A DNA stretch of 64,000 nucleotides from Dysidea avara (taxonomy: Eukaryota > Porifera > Demospongiae > Dictyoceratida > Dysideidae): positions 45,104,075 to 45,168,074 of the forward strand of contig NC_089274.1 of assembly GCF_963678975.1 (NCBI RefSeq), written 5' to 3'. A program made the position numbers and the translations under genes. The number at the start of each line of letters is the position of its first letter. Within the stretch, counting starts at the first letter, position 1. Positions 1-12,500 of this stretch are shown one piece after another. Under the pieces are notes generated by a model. The model saw only the letters and a list, made by a program, of their open reading frames with translations, was not told the DNA's origin and made no database searches.

Positions 1-3000
1 CTCATGACAATCATGTCTGTACCCTCGCCTGTTCTGGAAACCTTCTCTTCAGTGGATCACTAAAATCCATTAAGGTACAATGAGTAGCCACTGTGAAACC
101 TGTTAATATAGACACTTGAGAACCCAGACACAGTGTAGTTATAAGTATCCCTTACTACATAAATTTGCCTAGAAGATAAGGACACTTAGTTGGTCCCACT
201 GTGTCCATATTATGCAAATTCAATTATGTATATTTGTAATGAAGTGTATAAGATAGTGTGTGTTACTATGGTAGGTATGGGATTTGCTTACTCACAAACT
301 GGTATCAGATTTACATGGAGAGAACCACTGGGTGAGAGCCTTAAAGGCTTGTGGCAACTTCCTCTACTCTGGCTCCTACAAGACCATCAAGGTATTGTTT
401 GTATTGCAATATATAGTTGTGCATGGAATGTATGTACCTAGTGTATAGTAGTAGTACTGTATATTAGGGCTTGGGTGTTTCTAGCCAAAAATCACCCAAA
501 AACCAGCTTCACAATACCATCCTGACACCTTGGCAGTATATAGGTATAACCAAAGTTCATAATATATATACTGAGGAGAGTATCTTACTCTCATATACCC
601 CTGTAGAAGGGTGTATCGTGAAGTTATGACATAGCACTTCTGAGTTCACCCGTTTTTCTTTGTATAATTAATGATGTCATTATGGTATCGATTGAACGCG
701 TGCCTAACAACGTCGCTAGCAACTACATTAACTCCAGTTCTAAGCATTTCTCACTGAACTACAATCGTTCCTTCATGGGTTAAGACCGCTTCATAGGCGT
801 TTATTGCTAGGCCATTCGTGAATAAGCATTGGGAGTGTGAAATGGTGCTAACGATTCGTGCACTTTTACAGTTGCTTGTACATCACAAACCACAACATCT
901 TGTCGTTACACCATAACTTCACGATACACCCGGGTATATGAGAGTAGGATACTCTCCTCAGTATATATATTATGAACTCTTGGTATCCAAAAGTGCCTTA
1001 AATGCCTCCAATAGATAGCTACAAAAATATTTTTTAAACCTATTCAACGGAATTTTCTACTGACTGATTGACTGACCGACTGACTGACCGACCAACTGCC
1101 TGCCTGACAAGTGTTACTCGATAATGGCTCAGGCTATGGGCTTGATTTTTTCACTCTTCGATGTCGCTTTGTCTGTAGATGTGCCTTTTGGAATACCGCA
1201 GTACATAAAATGTACACTTCTATTTCTTTTTTGCTGACAGTCCAAGGTGTCAATTTGTGGTAGCATGATGGATGGCTTCCTGTATGGAAATGGTCCATAT
1301 TTTCATGGTGATTGGGTTGATTGCAGGGGGTGTTCTTCGTTTGTAATGTTGTGTAACGGGCTGAAAATAGGTGAAAGCGAAGCATGATGTTCACTTGACT
1401 TTTGAGTCAGTAATTGATAGTTGGGGGCGTGTGAATCATCCATAAATTTTGTGGTGGCTGGATTGATTGCAGAGGTGCTTCTCATGCTGTTCTTTGTTTG
1501 TATCACAGCGTAATGGGCTAAACATAGCTGAAAGCAAAGCGTAATGGCCATTTCACTTTTGAGTCAATAACTAATAGCTGGGGTGTGTGTTCAGACAAAA
1601 ACATTAACTCTGGTGCCATCCTTTCTTTTGATGTGGTATGTGCGGGTTCACCAGTCATAATAATCACAAAAAAGTAAACAAACAAAATTAAGAATTTAAA
1701 TTTAATTAGGGATCATAGAAAAAAGTAGGTAAACAATGGAGGTCACCTACACCTGCAGATATACTAGTGAACATTTAATCCCTAATTCAGTCATCTAGAC
1801 TGAAGTGTTGATTAAATGTTCACTAGTATATTTGCAGGTGTAGTGTGTTTCCCTACTTTTTTTAAAATGATCCCTAATCAAACTTAAAATTTCTAATTTT
1901 TTTTATACTCGTACTTTATTTCTCCGGTCCTGTGATGCTGTGTTACATCTTCTGTTGATTATGTACTCCTGTAACTAGCAGTTACACAGACACTGTGTAT
2001 AGCATTCATTTAGAGTAGAAACAGTGTTGTGTGTAAGATACGTACATCCATCTTTCCCACAGATTTGGGACCTCAATTCATTTGAATGTGTCCACATAAT
2101 GGAGCCTCATGGAGGTAGTGTCTACTCTCTCGCTGTCACTAACCAGTACATCATCTGTGGCACTTATGAGAACAACATCAATGTCAGTGAGAGAGTAGTG
2201 TTGAGTGTTTGTTAGTCTGTGTGTGGTGTCACAGGTATGGAAAGTGGAGAACCTCCAACCAGTTGGGACACTTGAAGGTGCGTACACTATCAGTTTTTTT
2301 TTTTACATGATGTATTGATATGGTGTTGTAACTATTGTCGTTAAATGATTGTGGTATGTGTGACTTCATTTCCTTGTCTGATGAATGTTCTTTAATTAAT
2401 AGTGAGTGAGTCATTATTATTATTGACTTCACATATAAATACTCTAATAGAACAATCATCAATGTTAACTCTAATAGAACACACACCAAAAATATGATTG
2501 CTAAACCAGTGATATTATTGTACTACTAGTGTTACAATTTTGTGTTGTGTGTGTACTGGCAGGTCATGTGGGTACAGTGTATGGATTAACAGTGATAGAA
2601 ACACCAGGAAATATCCGATTAGTTAGTGCCTCTTATGACAAGACACTCAGGGTATGTGTGCATGTTTGACATGTGGCAACAAAAGACAAGATTGTATTGT
2701 GAAACCTCATTAATGTAGTTACTACAGGGATCATGCCTCAATCAGATTATGAAATATATGTGGAACTGTCTGGCTGCTATATTGAAATGGCCTTTTCAGC
2801 ACTCAATGAAATGTTATTCACCCACATCATATGGAACCCATCTATTCAAATTGCTTTATTTAGTGGGTTGGGCTGGTCACTTAGTTATTAAATAACACTA
2901 TCACATTTTTGCAATGACAGTTCAGAAAGATTAAGTTTGTGTAAAGTGCTACTATATATAGTGTTAATATGTTTCTACAGGTCTGGAATATAGAGCACAT

Positions 3001-3215
3001 GCGTTGTGTACAGACTCTAATAAGACATGAAGGCAGTGTGTCTTGTCTCACTGTGTCCCGGGGGAGGCTCTTCTCAGGAGCAGTAGACAGTACTATCAAG
3101 GTCAGTAGGTCTTTAGTATGCCGACTGCTCTATTAGAGTATTTGTGACTAGCAATAGGTGTATGTTTATTAGGTACACCTGATTATATTACCTTTCTGTT
3201 TAGGTGTGGCAGTGA
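1..3215 (+). CDS. TRAF7: TRAF7 homologue, C-terminal WD40 propeller (5' end outside window)
   Basis: The visible exons are 1-74, 275-391, 2063-2182, 2235-2277, 2563-2651, 2981-3100 and 3204-3215, all with GT-AG borders and a continuous frame ending in VWQ and a TGA. They encode the last WD40 blades: [20 protein letters not shown], then a VWDLL blade with [20 protein letters not shown], then [39 protein letters not shown], and [20 protein letters not shown]. This order and wording match the TRAF7 propeller, so I read it as the E3 ubiquitin ligase TRAF7. In vertebrates its WD40 part binds MEKK3 and other partners; the RING and TRAF-type zinc fingers would lie upstream of the window. Nearly every intron falls just before a VW/IW dipeptide, so one exon is about one blade. 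The large second intron (392-2062) holds MITEs and tandem repeats. An AATAAA-like signal lies near 3299. Certain for the family; orthology is very likely. Confidence 0.93.
545..987. mobile_element. MITE with ~75-bp inverted termini in a TRAF7 intron
   Basis: The left arm (about 547-630) and right arm (about 903-985) are inverted copies that differ at a few positions. Both contain the blocks ACTGAGGAGAGTATC and GGGTGTATCGTGAAGTTATG. The roughly 270-bp centre has no reading frame. This is a non-autonomous inverted-repeat element; I cannot name the superfamily because no clear target duplication is visible. Confidence 0.75.
1040..1600. repeat. CTGA-rich repeat and ~150-bp tandem duplication in a TRAF7 intron
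   Basis: Bases 1061-1110 are runs of (ACTG/ACCG) preceded by GGAATTTTCTACTGAC. The same block occurs inverted near 62790, so this marks a dispersed family. Bases about 1300-1440 and 1455-1600 are direct copies sharing TTTTGAGTCA(G/A)TAA and GGGCTGAAAATAGGTGAAAG-like stretches. Nothing here looks coding. Confidence 0.6.
1687..1898. mobile_element. Palindromic (fold-back) MITE
   Basis: The two halves are reverse complements. The left half carries TTAGGGATCA, then AAGTAGG, then CACCTGCAGATATACTAGTG; the right half has the mirror of each. The loop lies near 1785-1805. The outer GGGATC...AAAAAG pattern resembles the fold-back element at 62043-62270, so the two may belong to one family. Confidence 0.75.
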
Positions 3216-3384
3216 TGATTGGTTCTGGTGGTGTGTTGTGATATGGGGTGGATGATGGTACACGGTTCATTACTTACATATTGCACATGAAGTTTTGCTA
3301 ATAAAATTTTTATATAACGATTGCGTAATAAAATAAATTGTAATTGCGCATGCGTGTTCATGATAGCGTCCAGTTTGACCGAAA

Positions 3385-4492
3385 ATGGGTTCGCCTAAGA
3401 GACATTGTTCCCCAAGAAGGGGCCTACGGTCTGGTGGTAACCGGAATACACCTCCACGATTAAGGGGGCAAATCACACCACCCAAAACACCTGCCATTTG
3501 CTACCAATTGTCCACAGTACCTAAGAGTAATTCACCTTGGCGTACACAGCCTTCTTTCACATATAACTTGCGCCTGTCACCAAATTGGAAGTCTCCTTTT
3601 CTACCTCCGTCACCGCCCAACTTTCTGACCCCGCATGGCGTGGACCAGATGGCCATCCCTACAACAATAGAAGAAATGGACGTGTTTCTGAGTGCGGCAT
3701 GGGTAGATGACGCTCCAGTTTCGTCTGAATATTCTAGAAAAGTGAGCACAAGAGAACTGATCTGTTGCTATAAACAAACGTCCTTGAGAGCATGTCACCT
3801 CAATAGTTGATTGCTCTATTAGATTATTTACTTTAATAGTACAATCATTAGTAGGATTAACTGTAGAAATAATATTATGTCTTCAATGCCATACAGATGT
3901 GTGGAGTATATTACCATTGTATCATGGTGTTTTTCTGTAGCTTTCTGAACTGCACAGCATTTACACCAGCAAAATGACACAGATAGACAGAAAGGAGATG
4001 GAGATGCTTGCTCAATGTCAGTGCCTCCCTACTTCAAGCAGAGGTGCTGGCAGATCATCAAACAACTACTCCATCATGGGTGCCATAATACGGTCCAACT
4101 ATGCTGACGTTAAGAAAAAACTGAAGGAAGAGATTACTTCATCCATTTTGAAACTACAAGCAAAATCCTCTGCCACAAAGCACAAGCAAATTTCTGATGA
4201 TGAAGCAAGTCCACAAAGGAAGGGAAAGAGTCCAAATAAGGCTAAGAAATTGCCCCAAAAGACACCTGCTGAAAAGAAACCTTTGGATACTGATGCTATC
4301 AGTATACTAAACAAATGGTTTGATGAACACGGCAACAGACCTTATCCAAACAAGAAGGAAAAGCAAGATCTTGCAAGACGTTGTAACATGACCATTAACC
4401 AGTTGTCCACATGGTTCAACAATAAACGATATCGCTCCAACTGTACCAAGACTAAGACGGGAAAGGGAAAAGGAAAGGCAACAAAGAAATGA
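3385..4492 (+). CDS. TALE-class homeobox protein, tandem copy A
   Basis: Two exons, 3385-3741 and 3941-4492, joined by a phase-0 GT-AG intron, give about 302 residues. The C-terminal homeodomain has helix 1 (ISILNKWFDEH), the TALE loop RPYPNKKEKQDLA, and recognition helix QLSTWFNNKRYRSN, followed by a Lys/Gly-rich tail. RPYP is the three-residue-extension hallmark of TALE proteins. Position 50 is Asn, whereas Meis/Irx/Tgif usually have Ile and Pbc Gly, so I cannot assign a named subclass. Upstream is a Pro/Ser/Thr-rich N terminus and a block spanning the intron (PTTIEEMDVFLSAAW; then LSELHSIYTSKMTQID) that recurs in copy B. A sequence-specific nuclear transcription factor is the expected role. 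It lies 170 bp after TRAF7 and 134 bp before copy B. Confidence 0.85.
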
Positions 4493-4626
4493 ATACATCA
4501 AAATATTTTGTCATCTTTTTTTCAATTTTTCTAACTTTCATTGTCTGTAATGCGTAAGATGACGTATGGATGCTATGTGACGCATGCGTGCCTCGTTACA
4601 TAGCAATCGGGCGTCCATCAGGTTAA

Positions 4627-5883
4627 ATGAGCTCCACTGGGAAAGGACGCCGTTCTCCTAACGGAAATTCTAATTCTCGAGGCACGACTCCACTAAACAA
4701 TAGCCGTAATACACCACTAAACACACCTCCTGAGAGCCACGCCTCCTCGTGGTTCTACGATGACGTCTCCCCTTTTCCTTACGATCTACGGTGGAATTTC
4801 TCCCCCAAAACTCCTGAGAAATCTCTTCTCGACTTACTGTCTTCCTGTAAGTCACCACTTCAATTTTTCTCCCCGGGAAAGTCTCCGTTTGCGGGGCTAT
4901 CTCCCTCAAACTCTCCTTTGGTGCAAAAATCACCCACAGCGTCCCGTGTAGCACTCCTGTCTCCAGAAACTCTGTCATTACTTGACCCTGTGGGAGCGAG
5001 AAGGTCTTCTCCTCAATTGCTATTATCCCCTTCCCTCTCGTCTCCAGTACATATCACTGTCCCAGCGGGTGTGGACCGCAACAATGTTCCTACCACAGCT
5101 GAAGAGATAGATGAATTTTTAGCCTCAGCGTGGAATAATGAAGAGCCTACTTCGTCTGAATACTCCAGCAAAGTGAGTCGATAAATTGAACCATATATAG
5201 ATACAACAATATTTTATAAGAGTATTTATGTGAAATCAACCAGACCACTAACAAATAAACTGTGCAAGCTCATAGCTACAGTGTAAAGTTAGTTACAATA
5301 CTCTTCACTCCACATGTAGTTGTCTGATCTCTTCCAATTTTACACAAGCAAGTTAACAGAAATTGATACAGCAGAGAGGAGGTCACTAGCTGATAACCTG
5401 CCTGATGGAAGCCAAGCAGGATCATCACTAAACTCCATTGATGACTGTTTCAAAGATGCTCAGATCAGGGGACATTATGATGCCGCCAGAAAGCGACTCA
5501 AAGAAGAAACTGTTCAAAGTATCTTCAGGCTAAGAGTGAAATCTCCTGCAAGACCCAACACAAGCATAAATTCCAGAGCTTGCAGGAGTAAGAGTCCACA
5601 AATGAATAATAGTTCTGCAACAGAACATGGGAGAAAAAGCCTGCATAAAAAGTCTCCAGCAAAGGGAAGAAAGCTACAAACTGACAGAAAGCCACTGGAT
5701 ACTGATAGTATACTGGATCAATGGTTTGAGGAGCATAGTGAGAGACCTTATCCAAACAAGAAGCAGAAAGAAGATCTTGCTAAACATTGTAACATCACCA
5801 TTAAACAGGTCACCACATGGTTCAACAACAAGCGTTATCGTTCCAACTGTACAAAGACTAAGAAAGGAAAAGGAAAGAAATGA
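4627..5883 (+). CDS. TALE-class homeobox protein, tandem copy B
   Basis: Exons 4627-5172 and 5320-5883 with a phase-0 intron at the same codon as in copy A, giving about 369 residues. The N terminus is longer and rich in Ser-Pro repeats (KSPLQFFSPGKSPFAGLSPS), which may be proline-directed kinase sites. The conserved block PTTAEEIDEFLASAW..SSEYSSK joins to LSDLFQFYTSKLTEID. The homeodomain carries SILDQWFEEH, the TALE loop RPYPNKKQKEDLA and the helix QVTTWFNNKRYRSN, again with Asn at position 50. Homeodomains A and B are far more alike than the N termini, showing a tandem duplication followed by divergence outside the DNA-binding part. A polyadenylation-like AATAAA lies near 5988. Confidence 0.85.
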
Positions 5884-7340
5884 GATCAATTACATGCATG
5901 TTTCGTTTTTATTTTTTGTAACTTTGTAACCCCCACCAGTGTTAAGTATCCACCCTTTATACTGTGTGAATGAATGTATGCAGTATAATAAATATCAGTC
6001 AGTCAGAGTACACATACAGAGAGTGACTACTACTGTATGGGTGGCAATCAGTGTTACAGGGTAACAAACAGAATGCCACACATGTGCAATTCTCAAGGTA
6101 GTATTGTGAAACGCATGTCTGAAGCCATGTTACAGTTGTACATGTGTCAAAATATATTTTAATGCTGAGGCCTTGCTATAAAATTGTAGGATTGCAGTAT
6201 AGTGGATCCTCAATAATACAAACATGTCAAAAGTATTTAGATAAGTGAACTACTAACTGAAATCCATTGATTCTATATAGAGAGCTCCATTTAATTACAA
6301 TAGAACATATACTTCGCAATGAAATACTCTAATTGAACAGTCACTATGGCACTTGTGTTTGGGTAACAGAGGCTCAGATAACCAAGGATACACATGTTTG
6401 CCACCCAATACATAACATATGGGACATTTTTTAAGCCTCACAACTCAGGTGTTCTGGCTTGTATGAACCATTTTTTATTGAGGGTTCACACATAGAGCTT
6501 CAGCTTCTTAATATAGAGCTGACCGCTCCATTAGAGTACTTGAGTGAAACGTGTAGAGTAAATATGTATATTAATATATTAATAGAACACACTGCACAAA
6601 AACAACCCAGGTTGTCGAAAAATGAAGTGTATTTTTGCAGTGAAACTCCCAAAGGTCATTAATTACTTGCTCACAATTACCATGTAAGGTATGTACATAC
6701 ACAAAATGATAAGATGTAAATTTCATTGTATATTATTACTGAGGCTATTTGAAATTTGGAGTGGAACATCATTTCAAAAATGTTGATCTAAATACTGACA
6801 CAATTCAATGTCATGACTACGCACCAACTGTTGTGCCATGTCCTGTGCTGAGCTGACTGACTCCACCTGTAATGAGAAACAAAATGCCGAGCATGGCCAG
6901 GTGTTTACAAGCATTGAACGGTGCTTGTGAGCTCTTGAGCCTGATACAGACATTTTGGGACCAGTTAATTGTTTTGCAGCATTATAAAGACTTCCTCTTT
7001 CAGAGGTAAGATCTGTTAGGACAAGTACTCTTGTCCTTATTGTAATTTATTTTTGTTGTTGGAGAGTTTGTTAAAAGAGGTAAAAGTCCAGGCATTTGTT
7101 TCTTATAATCTTTTCACAAACCAGCTTTAAAATTATACTACACCTTATACACTATAGTAACTGCCATTGAATTTACCAAAGTGCGTATATATTCCAAGAT
7201 CCTTATCAAAACCATGTATAGCCCTCCCCTGGTCATAAGTTAGGACTACTTATATAGTTGAGACCATCTTATATTAGCCTAGCCAAAGACTGTAATCTGT
7301 TTATTTTGAAGCAGCAAACAAATTGCAACTGTAAAATTGT
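5884..7340. other. Intergenic, no gene seen
   Basis: AT-rich stretch between the convergent TALE copy B and MED7 genes. It holds copies of the dispersed 19-bp motif near 6324 and 6519 but no conserved reading frame that I can support. Confidence 0.5.
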
Positions 7341-7540
7341 TATACCGTATAGAGGGAAACTTTGGCGAATAGCAAGCTAAATTGCATTTGGCAAAATAAA
7401 CTTTGGCAAACTCAAGCTCAATCTATATAACTAATCTCCGGCACTACGAGTAATTGGCGGGTTAAACTTTGGCGAATTTGTAGTGAATCACCAAGTTCAC
7501 CAAAGTTTCCCCCCGCCAAAGTTTCCCTCTATACGGTATT
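7341..7540. mobile_element. MITE with ATACCGTATA termini
   Basis: Termini ATACCGTATAGAGGGAAACT and its exact mirror AGTTTCCCTCTATACGGTAT bound about 200 bp. Subterminal repeats of AACTTTGGC(G/A)AA occur several times inside. Another element with the same outer ATACCGTATA lies at 13912-14126, so this is a dispersed family. Confidence 0.75.
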
Positions 7541-7568
7541 TGTCTATAGCCATGTAAATAAAATTTCA

Positions 7569-8858
7569 TTATTCAGCACTAACTTTCTTATTTTCATCAG
7601 TTTCCATCATTTCTTCATCAGGTGGTTGTGACAGTAGTGGGTGTAACTGTTGTTCATTGAGGAAAGTGTCTGTCTCCTTGTGGCACTCTGCTAGTAAGGA
7701 ATTAGCTTTCTTAATAGCTCTGTATGTGACAAGTGAAAGGGTATTAATATACCCCGGGCAAAAGTTTGTACCTGTCTAACAGCAAGATGGCATCATCTCT
7801 TTGCTTCTTCTGTCTCTCCATTATCACCTTCAAAGTTTCCCTTGCCTGAGGAAAGATGAATAATGTGCTGGAACACAAAATGTATTTTATAATACAGCAT
7901 GGAATCTTCACGGGCACAAGTGGCAACTCAGGTAAGCTAAGAGAGGATATTTGGCCAGGGTTGCCCCACCCCCCCTCCTCCCCCAAACACACACACACAC
8001 CTCATGAAGGTTCACAATTCATAAACACTTACTTGATGGGGTCTGTACCCATTAACTAAATGATGCATATTGACAAACAGTAGGTTGAGGTCTTGTACCT
8101 TCTTCATTCTCTACAAAATTAAGACAACCTAAATATTTGATGGTGGATTTTCTATACAACCTGAACATGCGTATTGGTCGTATTATTAACATTAGCAAGT
8201 GTGAACACACTAAATATTACATAAACTTGTTGACAAACACCATATGAAGAAGTTTGCTACATGGCATGGACATTATTTTGCTTAATCATGGAACACTGTA
8301 ATTTTCACAAACTAACCTGCAGAACTAATTCACAGTGCTTTTGTTTCATTGTAACACTAATGTAGTGAAGGTTAGTCAAGTCATCAAAATAGCTCAGAGC
8401 GTCCCTTTCCAAATATCCACCATTCAACTCACCATAGAAAAAGTAAGTTATTTTCAACCTTAAAATGACGACCTTAAATTTACTCTAATTTCCTTCTGCT
8501 GTACAGTAGCTCATCTTAATCACTATTCACTGCTTTTTCCAAATCTGGTTCAGAATCTGAGGTATCTATCACATGTCGTGGGTTATTACGCCTTTTATTG
8601 CATGCCCCCGAAATGCCCAATACAAAATGTATGGGGAAATTTGCTACACCCGGTCGGTTTAGGTCATTTCGACGAGCCTAAATTTCCGTGAATTGGGCAT
8701 CAGTGTACTCGCAGAGAGTTGCTCTACACGTATCAGATTCGGAAAGTTACTAAACAGACTCGAGGTAGGCGGTACACGATAATTAATTTAATTTTTAATG
8801 GTTTTTCAATCGAAATGTATTGGACATGCCTGTTCCAGCTGGCAATTTTTCCATGAAC

Positions 8859-8926
<68 letters not shown>

Positions 8927-9357
8927 CACACTCTACCTGTGGTGATGAAGGACAGTTAATGAGCACATCTAATAATTCCAGGAAACTAATTACTATTGAG
9001 CCATTTAACTTCTTGAGCTCTTCTTTGCTATCTGTGCCAACCATCATAACACTGTACATACATGCTAAACATGATGATGCACTGACCAAACTTCTTGGGG
9101 TATATTCTCTGGAGCCCTTGGTCTTCAAGGTTTCTTAATATTGAATCATTTGTCTACAGGAATACAGTACAAATAAACTTTCTGAATTTTATGGTGTGGC
9201 TTACATCAAAAGGGGAGCCAAAGGTAGAATAGCTACCACTTATTACTGGCGGCGGAGGGGGTGCTAGTCCGGCCTGCACGTTTTCATCCGTATAGAGTTT
9301 ATAAAATAGTTTCGGAGGGTCTGGAAAAGTACTCACTCCTTGCTCCGCTTCTTCCAT
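7569..9357 (-). CDS. MED7: Mediator complex subunit 7
   Basis: Six minus-strand exons: 9205-9357, 9087-9153, 8937-9031, 8033-8110, 7772-7845 and 7569-7719, all GT-AG, giving about 205 residues (human MED7 has 233). The start [15 protein letters not shown] leads into [20 protein letters not shown], the N-terminal MED7 signature. Then come [59 protein letters not shown] and [16 protein letters not shown], each aligning with MED7. The acidic tail ends [14 protein letters not shown]7 is a core subunit of the Mediator middle module and pairs with MED21, linking activators to RNA polymerase II. One intron (9032-9086) is only 55 nt. The intron 8111-8936 carries a long CA repeat. It is head to head with SPT2, 229 bp apart. 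Confidence 0.95.
8862..8930. repeat. (CA)n microsatellite in a MED7 intron
   Basis: About 70 bp of near-perfect CA dinucleotides lie directly inside the splice donor of MED7 exon 3. Reading it as protein gives only Val-Cys repeats, which is meaningless. Confidence 0.95.
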
Positions 9358-9586
9358 ACTGAGTAAATATACGCGCACGTTAATAATTACAGTAATACAA
9401 TTCTTTGCGCGCTTGTAGAAAGTAGCTATGTTTACAGATTAGGGTATGAGGTAGACAGGACCAATGTATTATACTTTATAATTAGAGGAATACTTTAGAA
9501 ATATTGTACAGTTCGTACTTTTACGTGTAGGAATGAATGGATTGTGATTTAATGGATGGCACTATTTAGAATATTAACGTATAGAC
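9358..9586. promoter_or_regulatory. Shared divergent promoter of MED7 and SPT2
   Basis: Only 229 bp separate the ATG codons of two divergent genes, so both core promoters and 5' UTRs must lie here. No TATA box is obvious on either side. The MED7 side has CpG-containing blocks (CGCGCACG, TTTGCGCGC), as expected of a housekeeping bidirectional promoter. This is an inference from layout. Confidence 0.6.
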
Positions 9587-12500
9587 ATGGACTTTTCATC
9601 GCTTATGCAGCAGGCTACGGCCAACCAAGAGTACACAAAGAAAAAGGTTGGTGGTTACCTTAACCTTCTTAAGTAAAGCATGATTTACTGTGTCAAATTA
9701 ATGTACGTGTCATAAAACACTCGCCATTTTACTTTGACGTTCCTGTACAGCGCTGTGGTCTGTCTCGCCACATATGCAGACAAATATGTTTAGTGTAGAT
9801 GTTACGTGTCAGACAAAACATATACATTTTGTGTAGTAGTTTTATTAGTTGTGGTTTAATTAAATAATTTTGTTAAATGACGTAGTATGACGAAATAAAG
9901 AGAAATAGCAAGGAGGAGGAGGCTAGGAGAAAAGAGAGGGAACAGCTACGAAGAGAACGAGCAAAGAGGAAAATTGAACTTTCTCTAGCAGAGGAGAGAG
10001 CTAGGAAGATTAAACCACCACCACTTGGTATGTATGTGTATAACAAATGATTGTGGGATCGTTAATTTCTAGAAGAAATGTTGGTCGGTTTATTTTTAAA
10101 AAGGCACGTTCCCACAGCTGTGGGCATATGTACCTATATGAGCAAATACATTTAATTTAATGGTAAAAAAAAAGCCAGCATATGAGAATTAAAAAATAAG
10201 CCTGTGTTAAATTGTAAGTTAAGTAGTTATGTTACTGTAACTTGTAAGTTAAACAGTCATGATTTTACTTTAATTGTAATTTGTAATTTTAAGTTAAGTA
10301 TAATTACAAGTAATGTAGTTTTAGGATACTAGCACAGGATGCCTGTATTCCATCAGTGTTATTTTTACATAATATAGTTAGTTTATTCCACTGTACAACC
10401 TCAATTTTGTCTGTTACTGCTTTTTACACTGTAAAGTCTTTAAATAAATAAACTTCAGCATAAGTAAGCTTTGGACTGAGTTAGTTTCTTTCCACAGGTT
10501 TAAAATACTGGTGTAGCAACTCTACAAACTTTGTGAACAACCTGCCCATTGGGCTCTTCAGGTATTTAATGGCTGAAAAACTCTGTAGCAGATCTTATAG
10601 GCTACCAGGAAAGCATATCTCTTCGGCTTGAAAGGGGTTATGTCTCTTATACACACAAGTGAAAATGATGAGGCTTTGTTGAGAAAATTTGCAGAAAAAA
10701 AAGGGGGTTATAAAACAGTTGGGAAGATACTTCTGTGTGTTTGAAGCATTTTGTTTGATAGTGTTTCCTTAGCAATGCATAGCAAACTATAAAATTTATG
10801 ATTTCTTTATTTTTGATCTAATCATCTTCAGCAAGAGTACTGCGAGATTACAGAGAGCATATTTGAGGGGAGGTGAACCTAACCAATACGCTTTAATATT
10901 CTGGACTATCACAAAGAGAAATATACTAATGCTATTTGCTTAGAATGTTAATTAAAGTGTATGGTAGAAGCTGAGTGCAGTTGGAGTCTGATTTAGTGGC
11001 TCACTGCCAGAATTGAAGCTGGGTTGGGTCACGTTTAGTATGGGTCATCCAGGTCTGACCTGGCCACTGCATAGAATGTCCAAGTCTGAATAAACTAATT
11101 GAGTTTTCAATGTAGAAATATATTAATGTATCATAGTCTAGTCCTGTAGCATTCTTTTATGAGGCACACCTACTAATAGGGATTGTGTGTTGCTGTCTGT
11201 AGGTATATGTGGAGCCACACTCATTTATCAGTAGGTGTGTTGTAGTCTGTAGATATACATGAGCCATGTCCATTGTTATCTGCAGGCTTTCGTGGAGCCA
11301 CGCCTACTAATTGTTTGTTTTTGTACGAGTCATAGTTTTGAAGCAGGCCAGCTTCTATTGTAGGCCACACCCACTGGCGATGCTGTCTGTGGGCATGTGT
11401 GGAGGCATGCAAGTTTATTAGTAAGGAGTAGTGAAGTATTTTATGCATGGACTTACATGCAACTACATTTGCTTGATTATCCTATTCTGTTGTCTTATAG
11501 CTACCAGTTTACTTACGCTAGCAGTGCCCTAAATCGGAGGTCTGACCTGGATTACTATCTGGCTCTGACCCAGATTGTTATACAGGTCAACATTAACCCT
11601 GCTTGCTATATAGCCAAGTGGTATATACAAAACTCTAAATATATGTGACCTGCTGAGGGAAACCCAACTAAATGCATAATTATGTTTTTGAGGTAAAATA
11701 CATTAAGTAAAAATGCATACAATATCATTTTATGTATGTTTTAATTACTTCAGTAAGCAACAAAACAATACTTGAGTTAAAATGTCTAATAGACCATCAA
11801 ATTTTATTTTGTTTCATTTCCGTACCATGAAACAAATGTGAGTTATGTGAGTTTGTTAACATATCGGTAAAATGTAACATTATAGTTGCTATTCTTAGCT
11901 TGAACATCCGGCCAAAGACTGCACCGTAGTGAGTCCCCCAATTCATGGTGAGCACAATGAGACAAATGCCAACTCCATAGCCTGTTGCACGGTCAATTAA
12001 ATGACTGCCTACAATTTATTTTTCATATTGTTACTGTACAGATTGATTTCTTTGCTCTTCTTATTGTTTGTTGTTATAACTCCTGATGTAAGGCTGAAAC
12101 TTTAGGCTTTTCCATCTAGACAACAATAGCTGTAAAAGTTTGAGAAAAATTGAGGGGTTTCGCAGGTCACACATAATTGCTATCAACATTTTATCAACAC
12201 CTATGGTATGTTCACGTTGAGCTGAATCCTGAAAAACAGCTAAAAATTAAAAGTGGATTTTTTCTCAACAGAGTTAACATTTCAGCCAACCAGATGATTA
12301 TTGGTAACAGCAAAGGTGTCAACAACAGACATGTACAGTTTGGCTCCATTACAAGTTCGGGAAAGGGCTGTAATGGACACTGTACTTATATGGTTTCCCC
12401 ATAGGAAATGTATTGTGAAAATTTTGATTGGCCGTAAATATTATGTCAAACATTTGAACAAAAAGATTTCAAAATATTTTTAGCGGATCAAGCAGTACTA

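Noticed and set aside
8733-8936. Long reading frame through the CA repeat
   Set aside because: It is a Val-Cys microsatellite translation beyond the MED7 exon 3 donor; the exon ends at the GT before the repeat.
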